A DNA stretch of 64,000 nt from Oryzibacter oryziterrae (GCF_021864535.1 NZ_JAKJIC010000006.1:124001-188000), one strand, 5' to 3'; shown: positions 7,715 to 16,543, counted from the stretch's first letter. The notes: generated by a model not told the origin, from the letters alone. A program made the numbers and translations.

Positions 7715-8296
7715 TCAGCGCGGGTCCTGGCGTGTGGCTTGTTGCAGCAAGCCGAAGACCTCGGGGCCGTTTTCGATGAAGGTCAATGCCTTGCGACGGT
7801 CGACGCGATGGGTGACGGTATTGCCCTGCGAGGCATTGGTCGTCTGATAGCTGTAGGGGCCGTCTCCCGCGGCGCCGGCAAGGATGGTGGCCCGACCGTC
7901 GGCGTGCTCGGTCATGGACAGGTTGATGAGGCTGGAGAGCGGCGCGGCCGAGATGCTCTTTCGCGGCCAGGTGATGAGCAGGCGACCGTCGGTGACAGCG
8001 TAGTAAGTGCCGGCGCGACCCCATGCATCCACCGGGAAGCGCCCGATGACGATATAGAGACCGATCAGGACGAAGAGCCCGCCGAAGAGCTGGGCAAAAA
8101 GCGGGGCATGGCTCTCAACCACCTTCGTGGTCCAGAAGACGGCGAAGCCGCACCAGAGCAGGCTGAAGGGAATGAGCACGGCGTCCTTGCGGGTCAGCAG
8201 CAAGCCTTGCTTGGGGCGCCCCGACCATTTGATGCTTTCTCCGGGCAGCAGATAGGGAGTGATAGCGGCGTTGGTTTCCACGTCGAAGCTTGCCAC
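7715..8296 (-). CDS. PH-like-domain membrane protein, paralog B
   Basis: Unrecognised 193-residue protein. It starts at GTG with VASFDVETNAAITPYLLPGESIKWSGRP, followed by two membrane helices (FSLLWCGFAVFWTTKVV, FGGLFVLIGLYIVIGRF) and a YYAVTDGRLLITW segment typical of bPH-like domains. Its C-terminal half differs strongly from paralog A (ISAAPLSSLINLSMTEHADGRATI and HRVDRRKALTFIENGPEV), so the conserved part is the membrane-proximal module. The 288-bp gap to the neighbouring start holds no other gene. It is divergent from the DUF1003 gene. Confidence 0.68.
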   Translation of the reverse strand: MASFDVETNAAITPYLLPGESIKWSGRPKQGLLLTRKDAVLIPFSLLWCGFAVFWTTKVVESHAPLFAQLFGGLFVLIGLYIVIGRFPVDAWGRAGTYYAVTDGRLLITWPRKSISAAPLSSLINLSMTEHADGRATILAGAAGDGPYSYQTTNASQGNTVTHRVDRRKALTFIENGPEVFGLLQQATRQDPR

Positions 8297-8547
8297 GGAT
8301 GCAGATCCTGAACTGATGAGCTTGGCGCAAAGCTATGGTCTCGGGCGATGTCTGCAAAGGGCCATGACGGCAAAATCGTCCAACGACGCTCGTCTTCCTG
8401 TTGCGAAAAATGCGGGATGGCAATTGCGCGCTCGGGCGGCGGGCAGATGCTGGGAGTCGATCCGGCATTGGCGCACAGATTTCCGGTCGTACTGAGTGCG
8501 AGCAGACCCCACATATCCCTGGGATCATGCTGCAGGAGGAGACCGCC

Positions 8548-9081
8548 ATGGCCAAACCGCCGGCCCACCAGATCAAGCAAGACGAAGCGCGGCTGCTTGA
8601 AGAGTTGCGCGTCCTTCGAAGCCAGCAACGCTTGCAACCGCCACCAGCCTTGCGACGCCCGCTGACGGCGGGCCAGCGGGTCGCCGATCAGGTGGCGGCC
8701 ATCATGGGATCGTGGCGCTTCATCATCATTCAGTCCACGGTCCTGCTGATCTGGGTCGTCCTCAACGTGACGGCCTATATGGCGCACTGGGACCCCTATC
8801 CATTTATCTTGCTCAATCTCGCGCTGTCGTTTCAGGCGGCCTACGCGGCCCCGTTCATCATGATGAGCCAGAACCGCCAGCAGGACGTCGACCGGCGGGA
8901 GGCGGAACACGATCACCGCATCAACATCAAGGCGGAACTCGAAATCGAGGTGTTGCAGGAAAAGATCGAGCTTCTGCATGAGAAGATCGATGAACTGCGA
9001 TCCAAGGAGGTTCTCGCCCTGACCGAGGCGGTGCAGGGACTGACCGAACTGCTCCGCGCGCAAGGCACGGGCCAGCGGTGA
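8548..9081 (+). CDS. DUF1003 membrane protein
   Basis: A 177-residue DUF1003-family protein of unknown function. After a basic, coil-prone N-terminus comes LTAGQRVADQVAAIMGSWRFIIIQS, then two membrane helices (VLLIWVVLNVTAYM and FILLNLALSFQAAYAAPFIMM) and MSQNRQQDVDRREAEHDHRIN, the family signature. A C-terminal coiled coil follows (ELEIEVLQEKIELLHEKIDEL). The ATG at 8548 has AGGAGG 8 nt upstream, the clearest ribosome site in this part of the window; the open frame upstream of it is not coding. The stop overlaps a large hairpin. Confidence 0.85.
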   Translation: MAKPPAHQIKQDEARLLEELRVLRSQQRLQPPPALRRPLTAGQRVADQVAAIMGSWRFIIIQSTVLLIWVVLNVTAYMAHWDPYPFILLNLALSFQAAYAAPFIMMSQNRQQDVDRREAEHDHRINIKAELEIEVLQEKIELLHEKIDELRSKEVLALTEAVQGLTELLRAQGTGQR

Positions 9082-9125
9082 TCCCTCTGGGGCGGCTTCA
9101 GGCCGGCCCCGAGATCGGAGGGATC
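9080..9125 (+). terminator. Two-part hairpin at the end of the DUF1003 gene
   Basis: GATCCCTC (9080-9087) pairs with GAGGGATC (9118-9125), and inside it GGGGC (9089-9093) pairs with GCCCC (9106-9110). It overlaps the TGA stop. No T-tract follows, so it may be an mRNA 3'-end stabiliser rather than a true terminator. Confidence 0.4.
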
Positions 9126-9149
9126 GTGCTGTTGATGCCGGAAAACAAA

Positions 9150-9173
9150 AGCGGCGGGATTGCTCCCGCCGCT
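9150..9173 (-). terminator. Rho-independent terminator of the [FeFe]-hydrogenase operon
   Basis: AGCGGCGGGA / TCCCGCCGCT form a perfect 10-bp stem with a TTGC loop; on the minus strand it runs into TTTGTTTT (9142-9149). It lies 47 bp beyond the hydA stop. Confidence 0.85.
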
Positions 9174-9220
9174 CAGGCGCTTCCTCCAGTTTCTTGCTTT
9201 TGTCAGCCTGCGCGCCAGGG

Positions 9221-11071
9221 TCAGTAGACCATGGTGCTCATGGTGATTTCGTCCCAGATTTCCTTGACGGTCAGGGCCATTTCCTTGCTGCGGTCGGTGT
9301 AGAAGGTGTGCAGCAGGTGATGGGCCTTTTCCGAATAGGGGGCTTCGAGGTAATCGCGGTAGAGCGCCTGGACCTGCGGGTTGTTGTGCGACTGGCGCAC
9401 GCGGGTCTTGCGGTCGATGTTGAACAGCGTCTCCCGGCGCTTCATGGCGTGCGGCAGGTAGTGCTTCTTGGAGCGGAGCGTGCCGCCACCATCGACGCAG
9501 CCGCCGGGGCAGGCCATGATCTCGATGAAGTCGAAATCGGCAGTGCCGGCGCGGATCTGTTCGACCAGCGAACGGGCTTCGCCAAGGCCGTGGGCCATGG
9601 CGATCTTCACTTCGCCGATGTCCGGGCCGAGGTCGACGGTGGCCGAGCGGACGCCTTCGAAGCCGCGCAGCTGGGTGAGCTCGATCTGCTCGAGTTCCTT
9701 GCCGTTGACGACCTTGTAGACGGTACGCAGAGCCGCTTCCATCACGCCGCCGGTGGTGCCGAAGATGGCACCGGCGCCGGAATATTCGCTGATATAGGGA
9801 TTGTCGAAGGCCGAGGGCTCGATGGTCTTGAGATCGATGCCTTCGTTCTTCAGCAGGCGGGCGAACTCGCGCACCGTCAGGACGACGTCGGTGTCCGGAT
9901 CGCCGTCATGGGCGAGTTGCGGACGGACCGCTTCGTCCTTCTTGGCCGTGCAGGGCATGATGGAGATCACGCGGATCTTCTTGGGATCGATGCCCATCTT
10001 CTCGGGCAGATAGGTCTTCGAGATCTTCGACAGGACCTGCTGCGGCGAGCGGGTGGAGGACAGGAGCGGCAGGATGTCCGGATAGTGGATCTCGGCGAAG
10101 TTGATCCAGGCCGGGCAGCAGGAAGTGAAGGTGGGCCGTTCCTTGGCCTTCAGGCGGCGCAGAAGCTCGGTGCCTTCCTCCATGATCACCACGTCGGCGG
10201 CGAAGTTGGTATCGAGCACGATGTCGATGCCAAGCCGGCGGGCGGCGGCGATGATCTGGCCCTCGACGTTGGTGCCGGGGGGCAGGCCGAATTCCTCGCC
10301 GAAGCCGACGCGGATGGCAGGGGCGAACTGCATGACGGTGACGACTTCGGGATCGTAGATGAAGTCGAGCACCTTGTCGGTCTCGTCGCGCTCACCCAGA
10401 GCGCCGGTCGGGCAGACCAGGACGCACTGGCCGCAGGTGACGCAGGTGCTGTCCTTCTGGCTCTTGCCGTAACGCTGGCCGACGGCGGTGTCGACGCCGG
10501 TGCCGGTGATGACCAGCGCATCGACCTGCTGCTGGTTGCGGCAGATGGCGACGCAGCGCTGGCAGCGGATGCACTTGGTCATGTCGCGGATCATGGCCGG
10601 CGACGACAGGTCGATCTCGCGGGCGGCGACGCGGGCGGGATCGTAGAAGCGGTTCTCGCGCAGGCCGACGAACTGGGCGACGTCCTGCAGTTCGCAATTG
10701 CCGTGGCGATTGCAGGTGACGCAGTCCTGATTGTGGTCGGCCATCAGGAGTTCGACCTGCAGCTTCTGCATGTCGCGCACCTTCTTGGACCGGGTCTGGA
10801 TGACCATGCCGTCCTTCACGGGCGTGTTGCAGGACGTGACCATGTGGGTCCGGTCAATGCCGTCGACCTGGATCTCGACCAGGCACACGCGGCAGGTGCC
10901 GGGGGTGTGGTCGATGTCCTCAAGCTCGCAGAGCGTGGGGATGTAGTAGCCGTTGCGGCGGGCGCAGGCGAGGATGGTCTCGCCGGGATAGGCGGCGACC
11001 GTCTTGCCGTTGAAGGAGACCGACAAGGTGGCCTCGGCCCCCACGGGAGGAAGGGTTTCGATGTCGCACAT
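9221..11071 (-). CDS. hydA: [FeFe] hydrogenase catalytic subunit (group A, four accessory cluster domains)
   Basis: A complete 616-residue catalytic subunit that interconverts H2 and protons plus electrons. Domains in order: N-terminal [2Fe-2S] (C48, C60, C63, C81); His-ligated [4Fe-4S] (H113, C117, C120, C126); two ferredoxin-type clusters (C167/C170/C173/C177 and C210/C213/C216/C220); then the H-cluster domain. All three signatures are canonical: L1 TSCCPAW (316-322), L2 MPCTAKKDE (372-380), L3 EIMACPGGCVDGGG (517-530). The proton-relay Cys318 and cluster ligands are therefore intact, as in CpI-type enzymes, not a sensory paralog. The small-subunit-like C-terminal region is present. The ATG is 1 bp after the stop of the upstream flavoprotein gene. 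HydE, HydF and HydG are not in the window. Confidence 0.95.
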   Translation of the reverse strand: MCDIETLPPVGAEATLSVSFNGKTVAAYPGETILACARRNGYYIPTLCELEDIDHTPGTCRVCLVEIQVDGIDRTHMVTSCNTPVKDGMVIQTRSKKVRDMQKLQVELLMADHNQDCVTCNRHGNCELQDVAQFVGLRENRFYDPARVAAREIDLSSPAMIRDMTKCIRCQRCVAICRNQQQVDALVITGTGVDTAVGQRYGKSQKDSTCVTCGQCVLVCPTGALGERDETDKVLDFIYDPEVVTVMQFAPAIRVGFGEEFGLPPGTNVEGQIIAAARRLGIDIVLDTNFAADVVIMEEGTELLRRLKAKERPTFTSCCPAWINFAEIHYPDILPLLSSTRSPQQVLSKISKTYLPEKMGIDPKKIRVISIMPCTAKKDEAVRPQLAHDGDPDTDVVLTVREFARLLKNEGIDLKTIEPSAFDNPYISEYSGAGAIFGTTGGVMEAALRTVYKVVNGKELEQIELTQLRGFEGVRSATVDLGPDIGEVKIAMAHGLGEARSLVEQIRAGTADFDFIEIMACPGGCVDGGGTLRSKKHYLPHAMKRRETLFNIDRKTRVRQSHNNPQVQALYRDYLEAPYSEKAHHLLHTFYTDRSKEMALTVKEIWDEITMSTMVY

Positions 11072-11072
11072 G

Positions 11073-13073
11073 TCAGGCGGCTCCTTCGGGAATGGCGTGT
11101 TCGGTGATCACTGAATAGATGCGGTAGCAGCGCATGCAGCGCATGGATTCCCTGTAGGCATCCTCGGACGAGATGACCTGCTCGACCTCGCCGAACATGG
11201 TCTTGCGCACTTCCGGCGACAGTTCGGGATGGTGCACGCGGTACTCGTTCTTGACGGGCACCTCGATGCAGTCGGACGCCAGCATCTTGTTGGCCTGGAC
11301 GATTTCGCGCATGCGCGAGCGGGGGAAGAAACGCGTCGAGCCGAGGCGGACGAAGTCGTCGATGCTGCGGGCAGCCTTGAGACCGTTGGCCATGGCCTGG
11401 ATCAGGGTCGACGGGCCGGAGTAGCAGTCGCCACCGGCGAAGACGCCGGGGCGGGAGGTGGCGAGCGTGTTCTTGTCGGCCACGACCCAGTTCCACTTGC
11501 TCATCTCGACGCCGTCCTTGGCGTGGATGGAGGTGGTGTTGACCTGCTGGCCGATGGCGGCGATCACGATCGAGCAGGGCAGGACGAACTCGCTGCCCTC
11601 GACGGCGCGCACGTTGCGGCGGCCCTTGGCGTCCTTCTCGGTCTGCTCCATGCGGGTGAGCTTGACGCCGACCACCTTGCCCTTCTCGGACAGGATCTCG
11701 ATCGGGTTGGTCAGCACGTGGAACTCGATGCCCTCGTCATGGGCGGCGACGATTTCCTCGTGGTCGGCCGGCATGTCGGCCTCGGTGCGGCGGTAGACCA
11801 GATGCACCTTCTTGGCGCCCATGCGGATGGCCGAGCGGACGCAGTCCATGGCGACGTTGCCGCCGCCGACCACGACGACTTCACCGTCGAGCTTGGTTTC
11901 CTTGATGCCGGCGACGTGGTCGTGGACCTTGAGCAGGAAGCCGATGCCGCTCTCGTAGCCGACCAGTTCGCGGTTTTCGCCGGCGCAGCCGAGAAGCGTG
12001 CCTTCCTGGCAGCCGAGTCCGAGGAAGACGGCCTTGTAGCCGCGGGCGAACAGGTCATCGACGGAGAAGTCCTTGCCGAGGGCCTGGTTGAAGTGGAAGG
12101 TGCCACCAAGATTGGTGATGGCGTTCATCTCCTGCAGCAGCACGTCCTTGGGCAGGCGGTAGGAGGGGATGCCGATGGCGGCCATGCCGCCGGCCTCGCT
12201 CATCGCCTCGAAGACGTCCACATGGTAGCCGTGCAGCAAGAGGTGATAGGCGCAGGACACGCCGGCCGGGCCGGCACCGACGACGGCGACCTTCATGTCG
12301 GCCGGCAGCTCGTGGGCGATCATGTCCTTGCTGAAGGCGAGGGCATGCGGGCCGGTCTGATGCTCGGCGACATAGCGCTTGAGGATCTTGATGCCGACGG
12401 CTTCGTCCACCAGGTTGCGGCGGCAGGCCTGCTCGCAGAAGCGGACGCAGACGCGGCTGCAGGTGGCAGCCATGGGGTATTTCTGGAGGATGACGCCGAG
12501 CGAATGCTCGGGCTTGCCGTCGCGGATATAGTCGATGTAGCGCGGCACGTTGACCTTGGAGGGGCAGGCCTCGATGCAGGGCGCGGTCATGTAGGCCATG
12601 CCGTGCTGCGCCTTCATGGGCTTGGCCGGCTTCAGCTCTTCCTCAAAGCGGTCGCGGAAATGGGCGAGCGCCTGTTCGAGCGCCGAGGCGCAGGTCTGGC
12701 CGACGCCGCAGAGCGAGGTGGCGCGGATCTGTTCGGCGAGGGCTGCGAGCTGGTCCAGATCGAGATTGGACTGCAGGCCGCGGCGCATGGCGCCAAGGGC
12801 GTCGCGCACCAGAACCGTGCCCATGCGGCAGGGCGTGCACTTGCCGCAAGACTGCTCGGCGGCCTTGTCCATATAGTGCCAGAAGGTGTCGATCAGGCTG
12901 ACGCTCTCGTCGAAGACGAAGAAGCCGCGATCGCCGACGAAAGCGCGGATGCCGTTGCCCTCGTCGAACTGTTCGAAGTCACGCAGCTCCGGGGGCGGCA
13001 CGCCGCGATCATCCTTGCCTGGGCGATTGTCGTGCACCGCACCGTTCCAAACGCCGAATAAGACCTGTGCCAT
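11073..13073 (-). CDS. Hydrogenase partner flavoprotein: NuoF C-terminal iron-sulfur domain fused to GltD-like NAD(P)H oxidoreductase
   Basis: A 666-residue fusion. Residues ~40-145 match the C-terminal [4Fe-4S] part of NuoF/HydB (QSCGKCTPCRMGT with C76, C79, C82, and C122), but the NuoF Rossmann region for FMN and NADH is missing. From ~160 it is GltD/NfnL-like: a DPD-type iron-sulfur domain (C166, C170, C205, C209, C213, C217), FAD motif VVGAGPAG at 264-271, a second dinucleotide fold VVVVGGGNVAMDC near 385, and GVFAGGDCYSGPSTLIQAMANG near 560. A C-terminal extension ends with a CMRC pair (C646, C649). GGGGGA precedes the ATG. It is the first gene of the operon, and it most likely links HydA to NAD(P)H. 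Which nucleotide, and whether it bifurcates, cannot be told by eye. Confidence 0.85.
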   Translation of the reverse strand: MAQVLFGVWNGAVHDNRPGKDDRGVPPPELRDFEQFDEGNGIRAFVGDRGFFVFDESVSLIDTFWHYMDKAAEQSCGKCTPCRMGTVLVRDALGAMRRGLQSNLDLDQLAALAEQIRATSLCGVGQTCASALEQALAHFRDRFEEELKPAKPMKAQHGMAYMTAPCIEACPSKVNVPRYIDYIRDGKPEHSLGVILQKYPMAATCSRVCVRFCEQACRRNLVDEAVGIKILKRYVAEHQTGPHALAFSKDMIAHELPADMKVAVVGAGPAGVSCAYHLLLHGYHVDVFEAMSEAGGMAAIGIPSYRLPKDVLLQEMNAITNLGGTFHFNQALGKDFSVDDLFARGYKAVFLGLGCQEGTLLGCAGENRELVGYESGIGFLLKVHDHVAGIKETKLDGEVVVVGGGNVAMDCVRSAIRMGAKKVHLVYRRTEADMPADHEEIVAAHDEGIEFHVLTNPIEILSEKGKVVGVKLTRMEQTEKDAKGRRNVRAVEGSEFVLPCSIVIAAIGQQVNTTSIHAKDGVEMSKWNWVVADKNTLATSRPGVFAGGDCYSGPSTLIQAMANGLKAARSIDDFVRLGSTRFFPRSRMREIVQANKMLASDCIEVPVKNEYRVHHPELSPEVRKTMFGEVEQVISSEDAYRESMRCMRCYRIYSVITEHAIPEGAA

Positions 13074-13406
13074 ACTCTATCCCCCAGATGATCGGACGCT
13101 CGTTCAGTTGCCTGCCCGGGCCGAAGGGCCGTGCCGGGCCTGACAGTCCGCGCGCGTCCGCGCCTGTCACTTCATCTGTGGCGGATACCAAGGTGCAAGA
13201 TGAGCAACCATGACCAAGGTCAAACCTAGGTAATAGTGCGGGATCAAAGTCTTTCCCGTGTCTTTGCGAGAAAGTGCCTGTAAAAATGGCTAGGGATTTG
13301 TGCTTATTGGTGCCGGCTAAATCGAAATTGCAGCGTTGCCAAGTGCGTATTCTTTGCAGGTCTGGCGAATGGCCGCGCTTTGCACTGAGTGACCTATGCA
13401 AAAAAG
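13074..13406. promoter_or_regulatory. 333-bp leader upstream of the hydrogenase operon
   Basis: No gene is visible here. The region holds the dyad TGACCAAGGTCA at 13211-13222 (arms TGACC/GGTCA), about 140 bp before the flavoprotein ATG, which might be an operator. No TTG-N8-CAA FNR site and no TGT-N10-ACA NifA site was found. Two sigma-54-like sequences have the wrong spacing. Confidence 0.3.
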
Positions 13407-13430
13407 GAAGCCCCGCTGGAGCGGGGCTTC
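13407..13430 (-). terminator. Rho-independent terminator of the RND efflux operon
   Basis: GAAGCCCCGC / GCGGGGCTTC, a perfect 10-bp stem with a TGGA loop, followed on the minus strand by CCTTTTTT. It lies 15 bp beyond the RND permease stop. Confidence 0.88.
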
Positions 13431-13444
13431 GTTGACGGCATGGT

Positions 13445-16400
13445 TCAGTGGGCTTGCGGGTCGGGCGCCTTAGCCGGCGGGGCCGCTGGCGTATAGGCCG
13501 GAGTTTCCTCGCGGATGCGGAAGACGGCCACGTAGAGCGCCGGCAGGAACAGCAGCGTCAGAACCGTTCCGACGATGATGCCGCCCATCATGGCGTAAGC
13601 CATCGGGCCCCAGAAGACCTCGCGGGCAATGGGGATCAGGCCAAGGCTGGCGGCTGCCGCAGTGAGTGCGATCGGCCGGAAGCGGTGTTCCGTTGCCTCG
13701 ACCACGGCGTTCCAGGGCGTCTGGCCGGCATTGCGCAAGGTCTCGATCTGCACCACCAGAATCACCGAGTTGCGGATCAGGATGCCGACAAGGGCGAGCA
13801 CGCCGAGGATCGCGACGAAGCCGAGGGGAGCCCCCGACGGCAGCAGCGCGGCGACGACGCCGATCAGGGCGAGCGGGGCGACGGCGAAGACCATGGCGAG
13901 ACGGCTGAAGCTCTGCATCTGCAGCATCAGCAGCGTCGTCATGATGAACAGCATCAGCGGTACAACCGCGGCGATCGGGTCCTGGGACTGCTTGGCTTCT
14001 TCCACAGAGCCGGCGGTGTTGATGGTATAGCCGGCCGGCAGCTTGGCCGACAGGGCATCGATGGACGGCTGAAGCTGGTTGACCACCGTGTCGGCCTGCG
14101 TCTGGTCGGCCAGCGAGGCCATGACGGTGATGGTGGGCAGACGGTTGCGGCTCCACACCACCGGCTGTTCGACGTCGTAGCGGAAGTTGGCGATGGCCGC
14201 CAAGGGCACCGAACGACCGCTCTGGCTCGACAGCTGCAGGTTCTTCAGCGTCTCGATGGAGTTGCGTTCGCTGGAGACGGCGCGCCCGACAACCGGGATC
14301 TGATAGATGCCGTCGCGGACCGTGGTGACGGTGGTGCCGCCGATGACGCCGTATAGCGACTGGGAGATGTCCTGCGAGGAGACGCCGAGCAGACGTGCCT
14401 TGTCCTGCATGACGTCGACCCTGATCACGCGGGCGGGCTCGCCCCAGTTCTGGGCGATCGAGCGCAGATGCGGATTGGCGGCCAGGACGGCGGAGAGCTT
14501 TTGTGCCTCGCTGCGGACCACCTGCACGTCGGGGCCGCTCAGGCGATATTGCACGGGGCGTCCGACCGGCGGCCCGATCTCCAGCAGCTTGACCAGGGTG
14601 TCGGTGCCGGGGAAGGTCTTGTCCAGATAATCGGTGAACTGCGCCCTCAGACGATCGCGATCCTCGATGGTCTTGGTGACAATGATCATCTGGCCGAAAT
14701 AGGGGGCATCCGGGTTGACGTCGAAGGTCAACAGGAAGCGCATGGCGCCGCGGCCGATGTAGGTCGACCAGTGATCGACACCGCTGTTGCCTTCGAGCTG
14801 TTCCATCTCGAAGCGGGTCATCTGCGCGGTCGTCTCGGCAATGGAACTGCTCTGGGGCAGCTCCCAGTCGATCACCAGTTCGTGGCGATCGGACGCCGGG
14901 AAGAACTGCTGCTGCACGAAGGTGAGGCCATAGACGGAGAGGGCGAAGATGAGCGCCGTCACGGCGACCGTGACCCAGCGGAAATGCAGGCAGGTGTGCA
15001 ATACGGCCGAGAAGATGCGTCCGGTGCGCCCCTTCTGGTCGCCATGGTGGCGCGGCAGCTTGGCGGGGAGCGCCCAGAAACCGATCAACGGCGTGAAGAC
15101 GACGGCCACGATCCAGGAGACGATCAGCGACACGGCGATGACCGCGAACATGGTGAAGGTGAACTCGCCCGCCTGCGACGAGTTCAGCCCGATGGGAACG
15201 AAGCCGGTGACTGTCACCAGCGTGCCGGTGAGCATCGGGAAGGCCGTGGAAGTGTAGACGTGGGTCGCGGCCTTGCGCAGGCTGTCGCCCTTTTCAAGGC
15301 GCGCGACCATCATTTCCACGGCGATCATGGCGTCGTCGACGAGAAGGCCGAGGGCGATGATCAGTGCGCCGAGCGACACGCGCTGCAGCGAGATGGAGGT
15401 ATATTCCATCACCATGAAGGTGATCGCCAGCACCAGGGGAATCGACAGGGCAACCACGACGCCGGCACGCAGGCCGAGGCTGACGAAGCTGACCACGAGG
15501 ACGATGGCAACGGCTTCAAACAAGGCTTGCGTGAAGCCGGAGACGGCCTCTTCCACCAGCTTGGGCTGGTCGGACACGCGGGTGAGCTCGACACCCACCG
15601 GCAAATCGGCCGAGAGCTTGTTGATCTTGGCGGTCAGCGCGTCGCCGAACTCGAGGAGATTGGCGCCGGCAACCATACCGACGGCGATGCCGATGGCCGG
15701 CTGGCCGTTGGAGCGGAACTGGTTGGCGGGGGGATCCTGATAGCCGCGAGTGATCTGGGCTACATCGCTCAGGCGGAAGAAGCGGCCGTTGACCCGGAGG
15801 TTGACGTCGCGAAGGCTCTCTTCGGAGGAGAACTCGCCGCTGACGCGCACGGAGACCCGTTCGCCGCCCACCTCGAAGATACCCGAGGGACTGACGGCAT
15901 TCTGTTCGGCGAGTGAGGTCAGTACCGCGGCCTTGTCGACGCCATAGGCGGCGAGCTGGCGCGGGGAGAACTCGAGATAGATCACCTCATCCTCGGCGCC
16001 GACGATCTCCACCTTGCCGACATTGGGCACGGAGAGGATGTCGGTGCGGATGTCCTCGGCATAATCGCGCAGCTGGCGCTTGGTCACGCCGTCGCCGGTG
16101 AGGGCGTAGATGTTGCCGAAGACGTCGCCGAAGTCATCATTGAAGAAGGGACCGATGACGCCCTCGGGCAGCTCCATCCTGATGTCGGAGACGAGGTTGC
16201 GCACGCGCACCCAGATGCCGGGCACGTCACGGGCTTTGGTCGTGTCCTTGAGGTTGACGAAGACGGTGGTAACGCCGGGGCGGGTGAGGTTGCGCGTGTA
16301 ATCGAGGGCGGGCAGCTCCTGCAGCTTCTTCTCGATGCGATCGGTGACCTGCTTGGTCATCTCGTCGATGGAAGCGCCGGGCCATTGGGCCTGGATCACC

Positions 16401-16543
16401 ATCGTCTTGATCGTGAAGGACGGGTCTTCCTCACGGCCGAGCTTGAAGTAGCTCATGATGCCGACCACGGTGAAGGCCAGCATGAAATAGGTCACCAGGG
16501 AGCGGTGATTGAGTGCCCAGTCGGACAGGTTGAACTTCTTCAT
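13445..16543 (-). CDS. RND-family efflux permease (AcrB-like inner membrane pump)
   Basis: A 1032-residue proton-driven transporter with the RND architecture: an N-terminal helix (SLVTYFMLAFTVVGIMSYF), two large periplasmic loops and 12 membrane helices. The TM4 proton-relay pair is present (LVDDAMIAVEMM). The TM10 lysine region reads GILIRNSVILVVQIE, so an Arg stands where AcrB has the essential Lys of KNAIL; pumps outside the AcrB core often show such variation. FFPASDRHELVIDWELPQ is typical of the second periplasmic domain. Its start overlaps the preceding membrane fusion protein gene by 4 nt. No outer membrane channel gene is in the operon, so TolC is probably shared. Substrate unknown. 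Confidence 0.93.
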   Translation of the reverse strand: MKKFNLSDWALNHRSLVTYFMLAFTVVGIMSYFKLGREEDPSFTIKTMVIQAQWPGASIDEMTKQVTDRIEKKLQELPALDYTRNLTRPGVTTVFVNLKDTTKARDVPGIWVRVRNLVSDIRMELPEGVIGPFFNDDFGDVFGNIYALTGDGVTKRQLRDYAEDIRTDILSVPNVGKVEIVGAEDEVIYLEFSPRQLAAYGVDKAAVLTSLAEQNAVSPSGIFEVGGERVSVRVSGEFSSEESLRDVNLRVNGRFFRLSDVAQITRGYQDPPANQFRSNGQPAIGIAVGMVAGANLLEFGDALTAKINKLSADLPVGVELTRVSDQPKLVEEAVSGFTQALFEAVAIVLVVSFVSLGLRAGVVVALSIPLVLAITFMVMEYTSISLQRVSLGALIIALGLLVDDAMIAVEMMVARLEKGDSLRKAATHVYTSTAFPMLTGTLVTVTGFVPIGLNSSQAGEFTFTMFAVIAVSLIVSWIVAVVFTPLIGFWALPAKLPRHHGDQKGRTGRIFSAVLHTCLHFRWVTVAVTALIFALSVYGLTFVQQQFFPASDRHELVIDWELPQSSSIAETTAQMTRFEMEQLEGNSGVDHWSTYIGRGAMRFLLTFDVNPDAPYFGQMIIVTKTIEDRDRLRAQFTDYLDKTFPGTDTLVKLLEIGPPVGRPVQYRLSGPDVQVVRSEAQKLSAVLAANPHLRSIAQNWGEPARVIRVDVMQDKARLLGVSSQDISQSLYGVIGGTTVTTVRDGIYQIPVVGRAVSSERNSIETLKNLQLSSQSGRSVPLAAIANFRYDVEQPVVWSRNRLPTITVMASLADQTQADTVVNQLQPSIDALSAKLPAGYTINTAGSVEEAKQSQDPIAAVVPLMLFIMTTLLMLQMQSFSRLAMVFAVAPLALIGVVAALLPSGAPLGFVAILGVLALVGILIRNSVILVVQIETLRNAGQTPWNAVVEATEHRFRPIALTAAAASLGLIPIAREVFWGPMAYAMMGGIIVGTVLTLLFLPALYVAVFRIREETPAYTPAAPPAKAPDPQAH

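Noticed and set aside
9194-11107. Long open frame (~637 codons) on the plus strand antisense to hydA
   Set aside because: It is a shadow caused by the strong third-position GC bias of hydA; its translation is low-complexity Gly/Asp/His-rich without family motifs, and hydA itself is beyond doubt.
11229-13061. Long plus-strand open frame antisense to the hydrogenase flavoprotein gene
   Set aside because: Same bias effect; the opposite strand has complete iron-sulfur and FAD motifs.
13240-13340. Sigma-54-like sequences in the hydrogenase leader
   Set aside because: On the minus strand GGCACTTTCTCGC and GGCACCAATAAGC have only nine bases between GG and GC; the -24/-12 spacing is strict at ten.
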